From: Pinus tabuliformis
Taxonomy: Eukaryota > Streptophyta > Pinopsida > Pinales > Pinaceae
Assembly (NCBI GenBank): GCA_031772625.1
Contig: CM062805.1
Span: 512,162,102 to 512,226,101 of the forward strand
Length of the DNA stretch: 64,000 nucleotides
Reading direction: 5' to 3'
A program made the position numbers and the translations under genes. Below, one piece after another: positions 19,005-30,686 of the stretch. Numbering within the stretch: the stretch's first letter is position 1; each line of letters starts with the position of its first letter. The notes beneath the pieces are model-generated. The model saw only the letters and a list, made by a program, of their open reading frames with translations, ran no database searches and had not been told where the DNA came from.

Positions 19005-20529
19005 ATATTGGCTAAGGCTTCCTTGGCCCAACATAACACTTAATGGAGGATGCTCAGTCCAAATTTCAAAAAAATTGGGACACTTTTTGTAATTTTTGAA
19101 TTTTTGGCTTAAGAAACAGGCTTTTCTGCCCAATGCGCCTTGCCACCCGGCACTCGCTTTTGATGGAGGCATAATTTTGAGAAAAACTCAACATATTTGG
19201 ATTTTTCATGAAAAAATATGCATGCTCACAAATGGCCAATAAATTTTGACAGGTTTTGAGCCCCCAAAAAGGTCGAAAACACCATAAAAATGACCTTTCT
19301 ACCCCTTTTTTGACACACAGGAAGCCGTTTTGGGAGAACTTAGTTTTGGAGGGGAAAATGGAGACCAAATTCAAAAATTCCACTTGTGTTGGAAATCAGA
19401 CAGGCAGACCTTTCCAACAAGAACACTTGGAGAAAATTTGGACACTGGGAAGGCCTCCAAAAGTGGCTGAAAACAGGCGCTACGCATAGAGAAATCAGCA
19501 CGGCGCATAGGGTAAAGTTTGCACAGTTTGACCAAGTATACTCTGTTTTTCGCCTAGTTCTTTGATAGTTTGACTTTCCTCTTTCTTAATGTCAAAATTA
19601 TGATATAATTTAATGTAAATTGATGGATCTTGATGTAATTATGCCAAATTTTCACTCATGGAGGTAGATTCATCCATAAAAAGTTAGTTTGCAACTGAAT
19701 GAATCAGTTCCCTAGTTTTTAGAGGCATGCTATTCCACTGCCTAATTTGTAGTTCTCAGTTTAGAATTTGTCAGAAAAGCTCCTAAACTCATGAGCTCGA
19801 CCGCTACAGGCTAGGATGAGTTTTTTTTTGCCTATATCTTATGTTTTTTCAGTCATTAGAATGGTTGGACTTTTGAGAAAGCAAGGAGCTTCATTGTATA
19901 CTCATCTTAGCATTTTGGCTAAGGAATTGAGACCAGGGATTCTAGCACTCTTTGGGATTCATGTGGAATTTTTTCTTGGTATATTTCTCTATTCTATAAT
20001 TGTGAATTTACTTATGTGTTATGTATGCTATTATCTATCTTGTTTCTTCTTAACTAAAACAAACAAGGGAAAAGGTAGAATCGATTGAAAGTGCAATGCT
20101 CTACCTATGGCTTGCTTTAGTTTTTGATGTTTTCAACTGTTTGAAGAGGATCTCTGAGCTTTCTTGCCCTCTTCAACCCCTCACCTATCTAAACTCTCCA
20201 TCTCATTCAATTTAAAGTGCCAAATCAGTTTGCCTACCTTGCCCCATTGAGATCTCTGCAAAACTGAGCCTCATTCCCTGCACCCAAAATCTGCTTTTCC
20301 ATTTGAGCCAACAAAAACATCATTTTATTCAATCAAACTATTTTGCACACATACCTAGCCTAAGATCAGTATTTATATCAGTCATCTCAAGCCCTCATTG
20401 ATCATATTTTGCTGATATTGACCCAGAGAGAGCCCTCTCCCAACCTGGTAGGGCTAGCTACTAGGTTAAGCATGGTTTGATGTTGTCCTAGATCCTACCT
20501 TTCTCAGCCTGAGGTAGCTTTAGGCACTA
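19005..20529. other. Gene-free tail of the older repeat
   Basis: No supported gene. ACGCATAG and GGCGCATAGGG words near 19,480-19,520 resemble the left flank at 1-110. A purine run (AACAAGGGAAAAGG) lies near 20,064. A segment at 20,428-20,530 begins with GAGAGAGCCCTCTC and is similar to segments at 42,722 and 52,117. The truncated gypsy element begins near 20,530. Confidence 0.5.
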
Positions 20530-21844
20530 AAACAAGGTATCTTTAAGAGCATCAAAGGAATCTTGTGCAACCTGATCCCAATGGAAGGGTATCCCCTTTT
20601 TCAATAAACGAGTAAATCCTTTAGCCATTTCAGCATAATTGGGAATGAACCTCCTCAGAAAGTAGCCTTTCCTTCAAGTCTTTGTAACTATAGTAGATTG
20701 AAAGGTGGAGGCAAATCAAGTATTACCCTAACCTTAAGTGGATCAAGTCAAATTCCCTACTTAGACGCTATGAATCCAAGCAAATGACCGAAACCAACAC
20801 AAGACACACATTTGTGTGGATTGAGTTGTATTTTGTAGTGTTGGCACCGTAAAATATAGCTCTCAAATGCTGCAGGTGATCAGACTGCTTTCGTGAATGA
20901 GTAGGTAAATCGTCAAGGTATCGTTGAACAATATGTTTGATTTCATGGAAGGCATAATTCATTTCCCTCTGAAATGTTTCCCCTGCGTTCTTCAAACCAA
21001 ACGGGAGTTTCCTATAGGCAAATGTGCCCCATGGACAAATAAATGCAGTTTTAGATTGGTCCTCTGGGTGGATATTGATCTGATTATAGCTGGAAAAACC
21101 ATCCATAAATGATAATATTTCGCATCCGGCACATTCATCAATAATTTGGTCGATAAAGGGAGTAGGATAATTGTCTTTTGGACAACCCTGATTAACATCC
21201 CTATAATCGATGCACACTTGTATTGTCCCTTGTTTCTTCATGACAGGAACAATATTGGAAACCCAATCAGTAAGAGGAACAAGGTAAATGAAACTAGCAC
21301 ACAAAAGTTTTTCAACTTCTATTTTAATAGTAGCGACCTTCTTCAGATGAACAGGACGGAGGCGCTGTCGCACTGGTTTGACATCAGGATACATTTTGAT
21401 TTCATGTTCAACTATACTAGAGTCAATTCTTGGCATCTCCTCATATGACGATGCAAATATATCTCGAAATTCACGAAAGAGAGCATGGTAAATATCAAGT
21501 TCTAATGGAGAACAAGATTTTCCAACATGAATGTTTTCTACAATGTTAGGTTTGGTCAAAATATTGGTAGAAATAGTTTCTTCAATATTTGATAGGTTTC
21601 GCTCGGAATCTATTGTATCTATGAAAATATAATTTGAAAGGAAATCGACAACTAAAGGGTGATTAAGTTCATTTGAATAATCTTCTGTTTGATCTGGAAG
21701 ATGGGAACGATGATGATAATCTTCCCATGGTTCTCCTTTCGTCATCATTGATTGGATGATTCCTTCATCAATATAAAATATATGTGAAAAAGGATCGGAG
21801 GAAGTACCATATTCTAATGAACAATCTACCCATACAATTGACAA
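20530..21844 (-). pseudogene. Reverse transcriptase of element 2 (truncated)
   Basis: A 358-residue open stretch (21,844-20,768) carries RT motifs: DWVSNIVPVMKKQGTIQVCIDYRD, SFMDGFSSYNQINIHP, LPFGLKNAGETFQREM and RYLDDLP with both catalytic Asp. Residues 1-150 are the linker before RT (including FREFRDIFASSYEEMPRID). A frameshift follows YLDD. The thumb and start of RNase H can still be read down to about 20,530 in other frames (RRFIPNYAEMAKGFTRLLKKG, then HWDQVAQDSF), where similarity stops abruptly. Confidence 0.85.
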
Positions 21845-22692
21845 AAATTGATTTGGGTTTGCCGCACAAGCCAGAAAAATTGATTGCTATGCTAGCTCAA
21901 TAGGACTTACCAGCATGATTTCATTACTACTATCAACTTCAAAACTATTGGTAATCCTCCTTAAGTCAGATGAAGTGGAAGATATCATGTTGCAAGTCTC
22001 AACTTTTTCCACTTCTGCCAAATTTGATGGTGGTGGTAGTGAAAAAGTACCCATTAGGGAAGAATCTTTAAAGATACCTACACCAATGCTTTGAAGAGAT
22101 AGTGTGGGTCCGTGTACCAACGGAATGCTTCTAGTAGCCTATGAACTAGAGGTGAAGAAGTTGAGTTGGTCGATAACTATGATTCCACCCTTACAAGTGA
22201 ATGCAATCGTACGAAAGTATGTTGAAACCACAACAGCCATAGCATAAACCCACGGTCTTCCTAGCAAAATGTTATAGTCAAGGGGTCCGTCAATAACTCA
22301 ACTTCAATAGTTACTTCTTTGCCTCCTAGTTCGATTCGTAGATTACTTAATATCCCACAAGGCGTATATGTGCGACCGTCAGAATCTTTTAACATTGTTG
22401 GTGAACGTGACAAAGGCAGTGAGCCAAGTGTTTTCTAGCAACTCATAGACATTATACAAGTAGATTCCCCCTTGTCAATAATGGTTTGGTGAACAAGTAT
22501 ATTCAAGGCATTTACTTGAATCAAAAATGCTAATTGCACTGGTAACTGTGGCGTATAACCCGCATGGTTGAAAACCACAAGATTGGAATCAGTTGGATCG
22601 ATTCCACCAATTGCTGACAACAAGCCCTGCTTTTGGGAGGGAAAATTTTGAAGTACCTCGAGCGTAGACATAGCAGAGGGTGAATGAGCCAA
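21845..22692 (-). pseudogene. Protease and linker of element 2 (broken)
   Basis: The protease segment (22,692-22,435) contains TIIDKGESTCIMS, a damaged version of the aspartic protease IDxGAS motif. Beyond a stop, LGRPWVYAMAVVVSTYFRTIAFTCKGG can be read, then the linker segment 22,120-21,887 with VHGPTLSLQSIGVGIFKDSSLMG. Frames change and stops intervene, so no intact protein is possible. Confidence 0.75.
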
Positions 22693-22713
22693 ATCTTCTA
22701 CTATATTATAGTT

Positions 22714-25700
22714 CTATGCAACTGAAGCTCGAGGGTTAAATGTCGATTTATGTACAACTCCGTTAGGTGGTTTTATTGTTAACTCTGGTGCAATAGGTGG
22801 TGGAATAGGATCATTCGAAGTTGAAATCGAAGGGTTAGGTTGATCAGCCAGATTATTCGACACTGGCAGTTGATTTCCATAATCTATACTTCGTGTTGAC
22901 ACCAAAACATCATCTTTTGGCTTAGAGGCGGATAGCATAAGCACTTGGGAAGTGGAAGCATGGTCTGTAGCAACCATATTTGTCTCTGATTTTGGAAAAG
23001 GATTAGTCAATACCGCGGATGTATTAGAAGTCTTCAGAAGCTTTGAGACTTCGGAGCAATGAGGAAAATATCGCGTAAAATGCTCATGGTTACAGATAAA
23101 ACAAGGGTAATGAGGTTTCCTAGCCGAAGGAGAGGAATCAGATGATTTCTCTTGAGGGGAATTATTTTGTTTCTTCTTGTTTTTCCCCTTCTTCTTACTT
23201 CTTGGTTGCTTTTCATTTTTTCCCTTGTTAGATGACACGACATTGATTTCAAAAGTAAGAGTGTTATCAGGTGCATTTGTAGTTTGATTGGAAATGGCAA
23301 GTGTTTGAATAGATGGTCTACCTGCCATTTGTGTGCTCGAAGAACCAATCACACCGTCGCCAACCTGAGAGTCCTTACTCAATGGTGGAGGAGGAAAACT
23401 GAAAGCTGGTTGGGGTGCATTCAGGATCTTGTCATAGAGCGTGCCAGACTGTGTATAAGTAAAGTCCAAATATTGGGCACGTGCAATTACTTGCTCTTAT
23501 GTGACAACTTCACCTATCACCACATCCTCAGTGATAGATGGTAGCAAGGATTTTATAAACCACTCAGCTAAAAGTTGATCAAGAACATAAGTTTTAACCA
23601 TTTGAGGATGACGACACCACTCATGAATATGACCAGAGATATGAGTAGCAGTAATCTGTTTAAAGTTGGTTAATAGTTCTGTTCCAGTCTCATATCATAT
23701 GGGTAACTAGAAGTGGGTTAAAAATGTAGTAGCTAAGGCAGTGAAGTTATCAAAAGAAGCTCGTGGTAATTCAATGTACCATTTCATAGCCAGACCAGTA
23801 AGCATTATTTGGAAAAGACGCAGTCTAATAGAATCATCATTCAAGGAGTTTGATGAACATGATAAATGAAAAGTTATGACATGGTTGGATGGGTCTTCTC
23901 TAGGGTTTTCATTGAATTTTAGAGTATCAGAAGGTAACTTATGAGGAATCACCGACCACCAAGGTGCATAATGAATTGGGTCATTGGTGAGCTGGTTTAG
24001 ATCTGGTAATTCAAGAGTCAAAATGAAAGGAAACTGTCTATTGAGGTCAGCTTGAGCATATCCACGGTAAGATGGGATTGCCTGGGTAATAGCCTTTGCA
24101 TACCAGCATAAGGCATTTGTTGTTGGTAACCTTGATAAGGGTAAGTTTGTTAAGCAAATTTAGCATAAAGTTGTTGAACACCGGGATACATTTGTTGTTG
24201 TCCAAACCCAGCATAGGTTTGCTGACTAGGACCTAGATAAACTTGTTGCTGACCAAACCCAACATAAGCTTGTTGTCCAAGTTCATGTTGAGGTTGGTAT
24301 TGCTGGAATTGTTGCTATTGATATTGGTGCTGCCAACGCTGTTGAATCAACGGTTGTTGTTGTTGTTGATACAATGGTTGTTGATTTAACAGTTTTTGTT
24401 TCCCACCAATGTAAGGTTGACTAGGTTGTGAATACACTAAAACAGTGTAAGTCTGAGTCATTTCAGTAAAAGGTAAACTAGCCTAAATTTGTTGGACTTT
24501 AGACAAAAGTGGTTGTTGTAAAACTGCCTCATAAGGCTGGATCTGTATACCTAAAACTTGGGGGTCTGAGGTTGAAGGGATAGCTTGCACAAGTTGAGAT
24601 ACAACAATTTGAGCTTGTGACTACGGTACAACTATAACAACAAGTGTTGTAGGGATAGATGAGACAGATTGCATAGGTTGTGAGAGATACACATGCCTAG
24701 GTTGACCGGGCATGGTTGGCTGCCACTTACAAGCAGTCATTCCAGGTTGACCTAAAGACGACGGAATACCGACGTATGGTTGCTCCCCAGAAAATGGAGG
24801 ATAAGGAGAATATGCATATTTTTCTATGTATGGGGGGTAGTCCAGTGTTGAGCGGATACATATGACGGTAACCAAATGGACCAGCTTGGTATGAGCTTGA
24901 TCGGTCCAGCTGTTTGGTACCTATAAATGAGGAACCAGATAAAATTCCAGTAGAGGACATTGGTGAAGACCAAGGGCTAGAAGCAACACCTGAGTGGGTT
25001 CCCGATAAAGATTGGTAACCTGATGGGATGGACGGAACACCATACAAGTGTGACTCGTGTCATATTAAACATCGAAGAGGTTGCAACAGAACATTTTTCC
25101 ATAGCCGTAATAGATGGTACGGTCTGGGATGTTGACTCTGCCATAGTCGAATGTCCAAATAAGTTTCCTAACGAATCAACGGGTGTCTGAAAGTAATCAA
25201 GATCCAAGTAGCAATGAAATAAGGAGTATAAGGATACAAATAAAGTCCAGTTCCAAAATGGAATGGAGTTCTGCGTGATTCTACCTCAGGTTCCTCTTCT
25301 ATCGAAATCAAACCAAGTGGAAGAATTTCACCGTCTAGTCCATAATAGATTTCTGGTATTTGTTATTGAGATAAAGAGGAAGTATCGAAAATTACAGATG
25401 TCTGAGGGTGTACGGGTCGATCTTCTTCTGGTAAGGTAACAACTTCTAATTGTTCAACCTCAAGATCCAATGTTTTTGTAAAAGAACAAGTTCACGTTGG
25501 GATTCATGAACAACTTCTGGTTTAGAAGTAACTTTTGATTGAAGAGTGATGCATTTAGGATCCACTTCTAGTTGAGCTAATTCAAATTCAGAAGTAATTT
25601 CTTGTTGAACAATGTTGGATTGAGAATCAACTTGTTGTTGAACAACTTGGGTTATCATTTCACTAGATTCAGTTCTAGTTTCCTCGGGTAATTGTGGAGA

Positions 25701-25926
25701 TTCCACTTCAGTAACAGATGTACTAGTAACAATAGGAGTAACTGGGGTCACAGTACTTACCGGTATAGTTGTTTTCTAGTAATTCGGATGAAGAACCAGA
25801 GGCTTGTGAAGTACTGGATCTAGTCAAACGAGACCGCTTTGACCGAATAGGTGTAGCTTCGGGCGATAAATGCGGTTTACTCGCTGCTCTGCGTGAACGA
25901 CGGGGTAAGGGTTGATTTTCCTCCAC
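22714..25926 (-). pseudogene. Gag of element 2 (broken, with Q/Y-rich amino end)
   Basis: The amino end (25,926 downward) opens MEENQPLPRRSRRAASKPHL and is Ser/Arg-rich. It passes through a degenerate Gln-, Tyr- and Pro-rich zone (about 25,200-24,050; TTG/CAA runs near 24,355). The gag core at 24,021-23,707 has ENPREDPSNHVITFHLSCSS and GLAMKWYIELPRASFDNF. The final part (23,469-22,714) is Ser/Lys-rich with a zinc-knuckle remnant (CFICNHEHFTRYF) whose third Cys is lost. Stops and frameshifts separate the parts. Confidence 0.75.
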
Positions 25927-27276
25927 GATTGCTAATTGATTTTATTACAAAAAAGAAATTAAAAAGAGGGGTAAACTAGGCAAAAAGGTTTACCAAGCAA
26001 CTATGAACTGTAGAATACCTCCTGGCGAACCCAGTACAGTCATGCAATCTTCCCGAATGCTGTGTTCGTTGCATCAAAATGTAAAAGGCGGCTGACTCGG
26101 TTACCTAAGGATGGATAGAAACCTAGTGTTGTCCTCCCATATATACCCAAAAGTATGTGGAGGCCCAATCCGTATTGGCGTTGTCTAATGCAAAACCACA
26201 CAGTGAGAGCATTCCCATATACTTTACGTACTGTAACATCGCCCTATATACCTGAAGGTATGGGGATGACCTACGATATACTCACATACATGGAATGAAG
26301 TATCACACTCGGAATGTATCGCAGACAAGTTAGCGATAGTTGCTATGTTTTACGATGCTAGAACACGTCTCTAGCCTAGAACCTCTAAATGTTTTACGGT
26401 AGATGATAGTGCTCCATTAGGTTAATTGATGTTAATTTTAAGTTGATCTTGATTAATAATTTTCCTTTCAAGGTTCACCACATGATGTATTTTCAATTCC
26501 TATAATGCAACTAATATGATAAGCATCCTTTTCATTCACTTTTGAAAATGAAAACCTTATCTAGTAGGGATAGAGCAATCAGATTCTTGTAATCAAAGAA
26601 CAAATAACACATCTAATGCAATTTCCCTAAACTATTCCTATGAGCACACGCAAACTCTTTTAATGCACAATGCAAGTTTTTCTTTTCAATTCCCTTAATG
26701 TTGTGATGAACAAAAGGAAACTAATCCACATACAATCAATCAATCTTTTTGCAAGAACGAAGACTTTATGATAGTTCCGTTTCGAAAGAAAAGAAGACTT
26801 TTACGACACTTTCTTTTGAACAAAGATTAATCGACTATAAACTAACTTTGATAATGGATTGATAGTGATAAGAAATCGTTTAAGAAACACTAAAAAACCA
26901 AGGACAAAGTAGGGTTGGCAAAGGAAACACAAATTTATTTCAGAGACACAAGCATCATTGACCTTTCATCAAAAAGAAACTGAAGGAAATTTGGCAAAAA
27001 ATCAACTCAAAGGAGAGATTTTTGTCCTAAGGAGTATCAACGCAAACTTGAATGGGAGATAGTGTGCTTCAGAACACTGTCCTCAAGCCAAGAGTGCTTT
27101 GCAGTGCTCTGTCTCTGAGACCAAGCTTGCGCTGGTGCCAAAGATGCCATCCTAGGGGCTTACAAGCACAAATTTCACCAAAAAACACTTCAAAAGCCTG
27201 AAAAAAGATCAATGGAAGCAAGTAAGGTCTACTAGAGTGTACTAGGATGAAGGTAAACTACTAGGAATGATGATCA
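25927..27276 (-). other. Untranslated leader of element 2
   Basis: This is the noncoding stretch between the primer site and the gag start. No ORF of note occurs on either strand. It ends with sequence around 27,010-27,170 rich in GTGCT/GCGCT words that echo 28,090-28,180. Confidence 0.55.
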
Positions 27277-27296
27277 TTCCCTAGTGGAGTCGCCAA
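27277..27296 (-). other. Primer binding site of element 2
   Basis: Sense TTGGCGACTCCACTAGGGAA lies upstream of gag. The TGGCGACTCC beginning is a familiar primer-site form in Ogre/Tat-type plant elements. Confidence 0.75.
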
Positions 27297-27297
27297 T

Positions 27298-28331
27298 TGG
27301 TTATGAGGAATTTGGTATCTACGGATAAATACTAATTCCCTAGGTAGGTAGCTATACCTAAAACAACATATTTAAAGCGCTTATCCTTTTTCTATAAATG
27401 ATAAATAAGACAAAGGTATTCAAAGGACCTACTTGTTCTTTCTCTTTCCTTTTGTCTCCTTTGTTTGACTCCTGTCGCTCCTTCTCGAACTTAACTCGCT
27501 CAAAAGGTACCCACAAGCATAAACAAAAGACAGAGAACCAATCAAAGAAAAATATCTATCGAATACAAGTAAATGGAATCAGATACATTCACACATATAA
27601 GCATCATATATCAAGATAAGCATATGGAAAAAGTTGTAAACAACGTTATTAAGTAGAAGGAAGAATTATAGCCATGAAGTCTGATCCATTGTCAGTCTTC
27701 CAGCTTGGGTTCCAACCAACATCACACCAATAGCACAACACTTTGACAGCATAACAACACTTGCTTATACTCTCAATTCTCACACCAACAATATCTCCTT
27801 ACGAATTCTCAAAGTCCAGGCCCTGATCACTTAAATGAGTGCTCACTTTATAGGAAAATGGAGGAGGTTTGTTGATAAATAAGGGTATTGAATGGCCTTG
27901 CAAACTTAGAGCTAGTTTCCACGGAGGAAGGGATGAGAGGATAGGAGGTTACTTAACTCATTCCCTATCCAATTTCGAGCTCATAAGAGATGATAAGTGT
28001 GGGAATCTTCTAGATGGCTCCAGAAGATAAGAATATTCCCAGAATCCTATGTGAATTTTGCTCAATCTTGCCCAGTGCAGGTCAAAGTGGGCCTAGGTGC
28101 TCTACAGAGCACCCCGACATGGGCCTACCTACACTGAAGCGCACTTACCCTTGTCCAAGGCTGCGCTGGTCCCTCAAGGAGGCAATTCTGCAGGGTTTCA
28201 GACCAAAGAACTCTCAAGGAAGGAGGCATTCAAAATCATGACTTGTCTAGGGCATGTAGCAACTGAATTAGGGTTTGATGAGCCCTAACGATACTGATTT
28301 GAATAATGGGAGTGATGTGCCCAAATGGATC
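27298..28331 (-). repeat. Probable 5' LTR of element 2 (far end not defined)
   Basis: The sense-upstream neighbour of the primer site should be the LTR. On the plus strand it starts TGGTTATGAGG at 27,298, giving a proper CA end in sense direction. The other end cannot be fixed because the 3' LTR is missing. I see no gene in the stretch; 28,010-28,290 is GC-richer than the rest. Confidence 0.4.
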
Positions 28332-28730
28332 TGTAACACCCATCTTACGTAGTTTTCTGAATTCAATGATGAACATAAACAAAAAAATTGACAACTCTGA
28401 CCGATCCATGTGCACCCATCTAACTGTAGGTGGTGAGTTCTTTATTCTTGGACAAAATTGAATAAAATATAGTAATATAAGACTAATAAACACCATTAAA
28501 AATACGTTGGGTTTGGGCCTAAGGAAATCCGACCAACTCTCCATTAGCATTCCTTGTTGATGTGATATTATAGGTCATATCCCACGACTTATGCCCTTTC
28601 CTTTTGTGCCTTGTGTGAGTCAAAGGTGTTTCCCCTACCCCTATGGATCTATATCCCCAGATACCTCTTGCCACATGTTTACCCTGACGGACCGATTAAT
28701 TTGGGTAAATGTGGGAGGATGGTGGTTACA
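28332..28730 (+). repeat. 5' LTR of element 3 (end certain, start doubtful)
   Basis: The right end (GGTTACA at 28,724-28,730) lies three bases before the primer site and aligns with the end of the LTR at 60,427 on the minus strand. A TGTAACACCC at 28,332 would make a tidy TGTAAC...GTTACA unit of 399 bp. However, its following sequence does not resemble the start of the 3' LTR at 36,886. The 5' LTR is therefore truncated or rearranged. Confidence 0.55.
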
Positions 28731-28733
28731 GTG

Positions 28734-28745
28734 TGGTATCAGAGC
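28734..28745 (+). other. Primer binding site, initiator-Met type
   Basis: TGGTATCAGAGC is the standard plant primer site complementary to initiator methionine tRNA. It starts four bases after the LTR end. Confidence 0.9.
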
Positions 28746-29039
28746 ATGGTTCACCCCTTCAATTGGACGGACAAAGTGTTTTAGACATGCATACATATTA
28801 TTTACATATGTGTTCTTCATGCTTGTGGTATATGTGCTTGTTGTGTACGCATGGTGTTGGTCATGGTTGCAGTGGTTTCTCCATATGAAAATTTGATGGT
28901 GTTGTTGTTGGATGTGGTCATTATACGTACATGTTGGTTTTGAATTGGTCATGCATGTCAGTGTTTATAAGTTGTTATGAATACATTGGCATGTTGATAG
29001 TTGTCATGCATGAGGTCATGGTATTTGAGTTTGAGATAC

Positions 29040-29577
29040 AATTAAGGAAGAAGTACCTATGAGAGAAATACTATGATGACAGGGAAAAATAATTATATGA
29101 GTTGAGGATGTCATATATGACCAATGAGGAGTACACTAGCAGATTCTTAGAGTTATTGAGGTATGTGCCTTACCTCAAAGAGGATAATGCCAAAATTTAG
29201 AGATTCATTAGTGGGTTTCTGGTAACGTTCAAGGATAGGATTGAGTTGTATGAGCCTAGATCATTAGAGGAGGCGATCCAGAAGCTAAAGCATTGTTTTG
29301 AGCAATCAAAGTGCAGATTTGAGACTGAGAGGGACTAGAAAGGTAATGCAAAGAATAAGGGAAAATGGGACAAGAAGCGAACAAGACCTCAATATACAAG
29401 TAACACAGAGAATGCAACCTCGCATAAGAAGTTCAATGCATATGATAGAGGACAAGGATTTCGGTGTGAGGAGTAGACCAAGGGTGATGGTTGGAAGCCT
29501 TTCCAGTGTTCGTCTTATGGAGGAGAGCATCACATGAGATATTGTCCACAACATCAGGGTGGTAGACTATAGATATA
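29040..29577 (+). pseudogene. Gag of element 3 (broken)
   Basis: Across frames one reads MTNEEYTSRFLELLRYVPYL, then a segment with DRIELYEPRSLEEAIQKLKH. A zinc-knuckle remnant (CSSYGGEHHMRYC near 29,507-29,545) follows, in which the second Cys is Tyr. Stops occur throughout. Confidence 0.75.
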
Positions 29578-29689
29578 TAGTACTCAGGAGACACATACAA
29601 TTGGTGATGTTGGACAGAGTATTCCACGGATTTATGCAGCATTAGAGAATAGGATGGAAGATCACCAAGCGACTATTATCAAGATGGAT

Positions 29690-30220
29690 GGTAAGCTTTG
29701 TGATTAAGTTGTTTCTATTTTGATTGGCCCTAGATCTAATTATAGTTATGTTAATCCCGACTTGGTGTATAAGTGTGGTTTGAATAAAGAAGTGCATGAA
29801 AAATCTTGGTTATTTCAGTTGGCTACAGGTACAAAGAAGAGAGTTCATCACTGGGTAAGAGTTTGTGCATTTGAGTTGAGTGGTATGCCTACATCAACAA
29901 ATTTGAATGTATTTTCATTGGGATCATATAGTATGTTGTTGGGCATGGACTGGTTGTATCTTCATAAGAACAAGGTGGATTGTTATGAAAATTCTATTGA
30001 GTTCCTTGATGAAAATGGGTTACAAAGAGTCTTGCAAGTTAAGGAGAAGGCAACATTAGTTAGAATCATGAAAACTATGCAAGAGAAGCGTAGTCATAGG
30101 AAAGGGTATGTGCTATTCGTAGTACATATTTCCATTGACAAAGGTAAGGAATTTGAGGATGCGGATTTCTTTTGTAGGTACCAATTTGTACGCCAATTTC
30201 AAGATGTGTTTCTGGCATAG
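29690..30220 (+). pseudogene. Protease of element 3 (broken)
   Basis: A 166-residue open stretch (from 29,720, with no true ATG there) carries the protease fold: the flap region and SYSMLLGMDWLYLHKNKVDC. The active-site IDxGAS is changed to IGPRSN, so it is catalytically dead. The end (VRQFQDVFLA) leads into RT. Confidence 0.75.
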
Positions 30221-30681
30221 ATTTCAGAGTTTTTTCCTCACATGGAAGTAGACTTTTCTATTTAGTTGTTAACACGGGAAGCTCCAACATCAAAGGAACC
30301 TTACAGGATGAGAACACCATAGTTAGTGGAATTGAAGTTACATTTGAAGGATATGCTTGACAAGGGATACATTAGGCCAAGTGTATTGCCTTGGGGTGCA
30401 CCAGTGTTGTTTGTGAAGAAGAAGAATGGTACTCTCAGGCTATGCATTGATTACAGGTAGTTGAATAAGGTAACCATAAAGAATAGGTATTAGTTTCTGA
30501 GGATTGATGACTTGTTTGATTAGTTGAAGGGAGAAATAGTGTTCTCAAAGATCGATATGAGATTAATATACCATCAGGTACGAATTAAGGAAGAGGAAAT
30601 TTACTAGAGAACTTTCCAGACCAGGTATGGGCATTATGAGTTTGTTGCAGTTCCATCTGTTTTGAATAATTCTCTAGTTAC
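30221..30681 (+). pseudogene. Reverse transcriptase of element 3, first part
   Basis: RT fingers and palm motifs can be read with stops: [34 protein letters not shown] and VFSKIDMRLIYHQV. The region ends at VPSVLNNSLVTFM, the decayed PFGLTNAPATFM motif, where the 30,687 insertion begins. Confidence 0.8.
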
Positions 30682-30686
30682 TTTTA
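30682..30686. repeat. Target site duplication, left copy (solo LTR)
   Basis: TTTTA precedes the insertion and matches 33,636-33,640. Confidence 0.85.

Larger units (their letters stand above)
20530..27296 (-). mobile_element. Truncated, decayed Ty3/gypsy element 2
   Basis: In sense order from 27,296 downward it has a primer site, a 1.35-kb leader, a long gag with Q/Y-rich amino part and zinc knuckle, protease, linker and RT. It is cut off at the beginning of RNase H. Integrase and the 3' LTR are absent. Frameshifts and stops occur in every gene. The TTGGCGACTCC primer site and the arrangement of the gag-protease-linker region agree with the non-chromovirus gypsy branch, perhaps Tat/Ogre-like, but the lineage is not proven. 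Confidence 0.8.

Noticed and set aside
19816-20088. 90-codon hydrophobic frame, possible membrane protein
   Set aside because: It is AT-rich and Leu/Phe/Tyr-heavy by composition, lies in repeat-derived DNA, and has no recognisable motif or partner.
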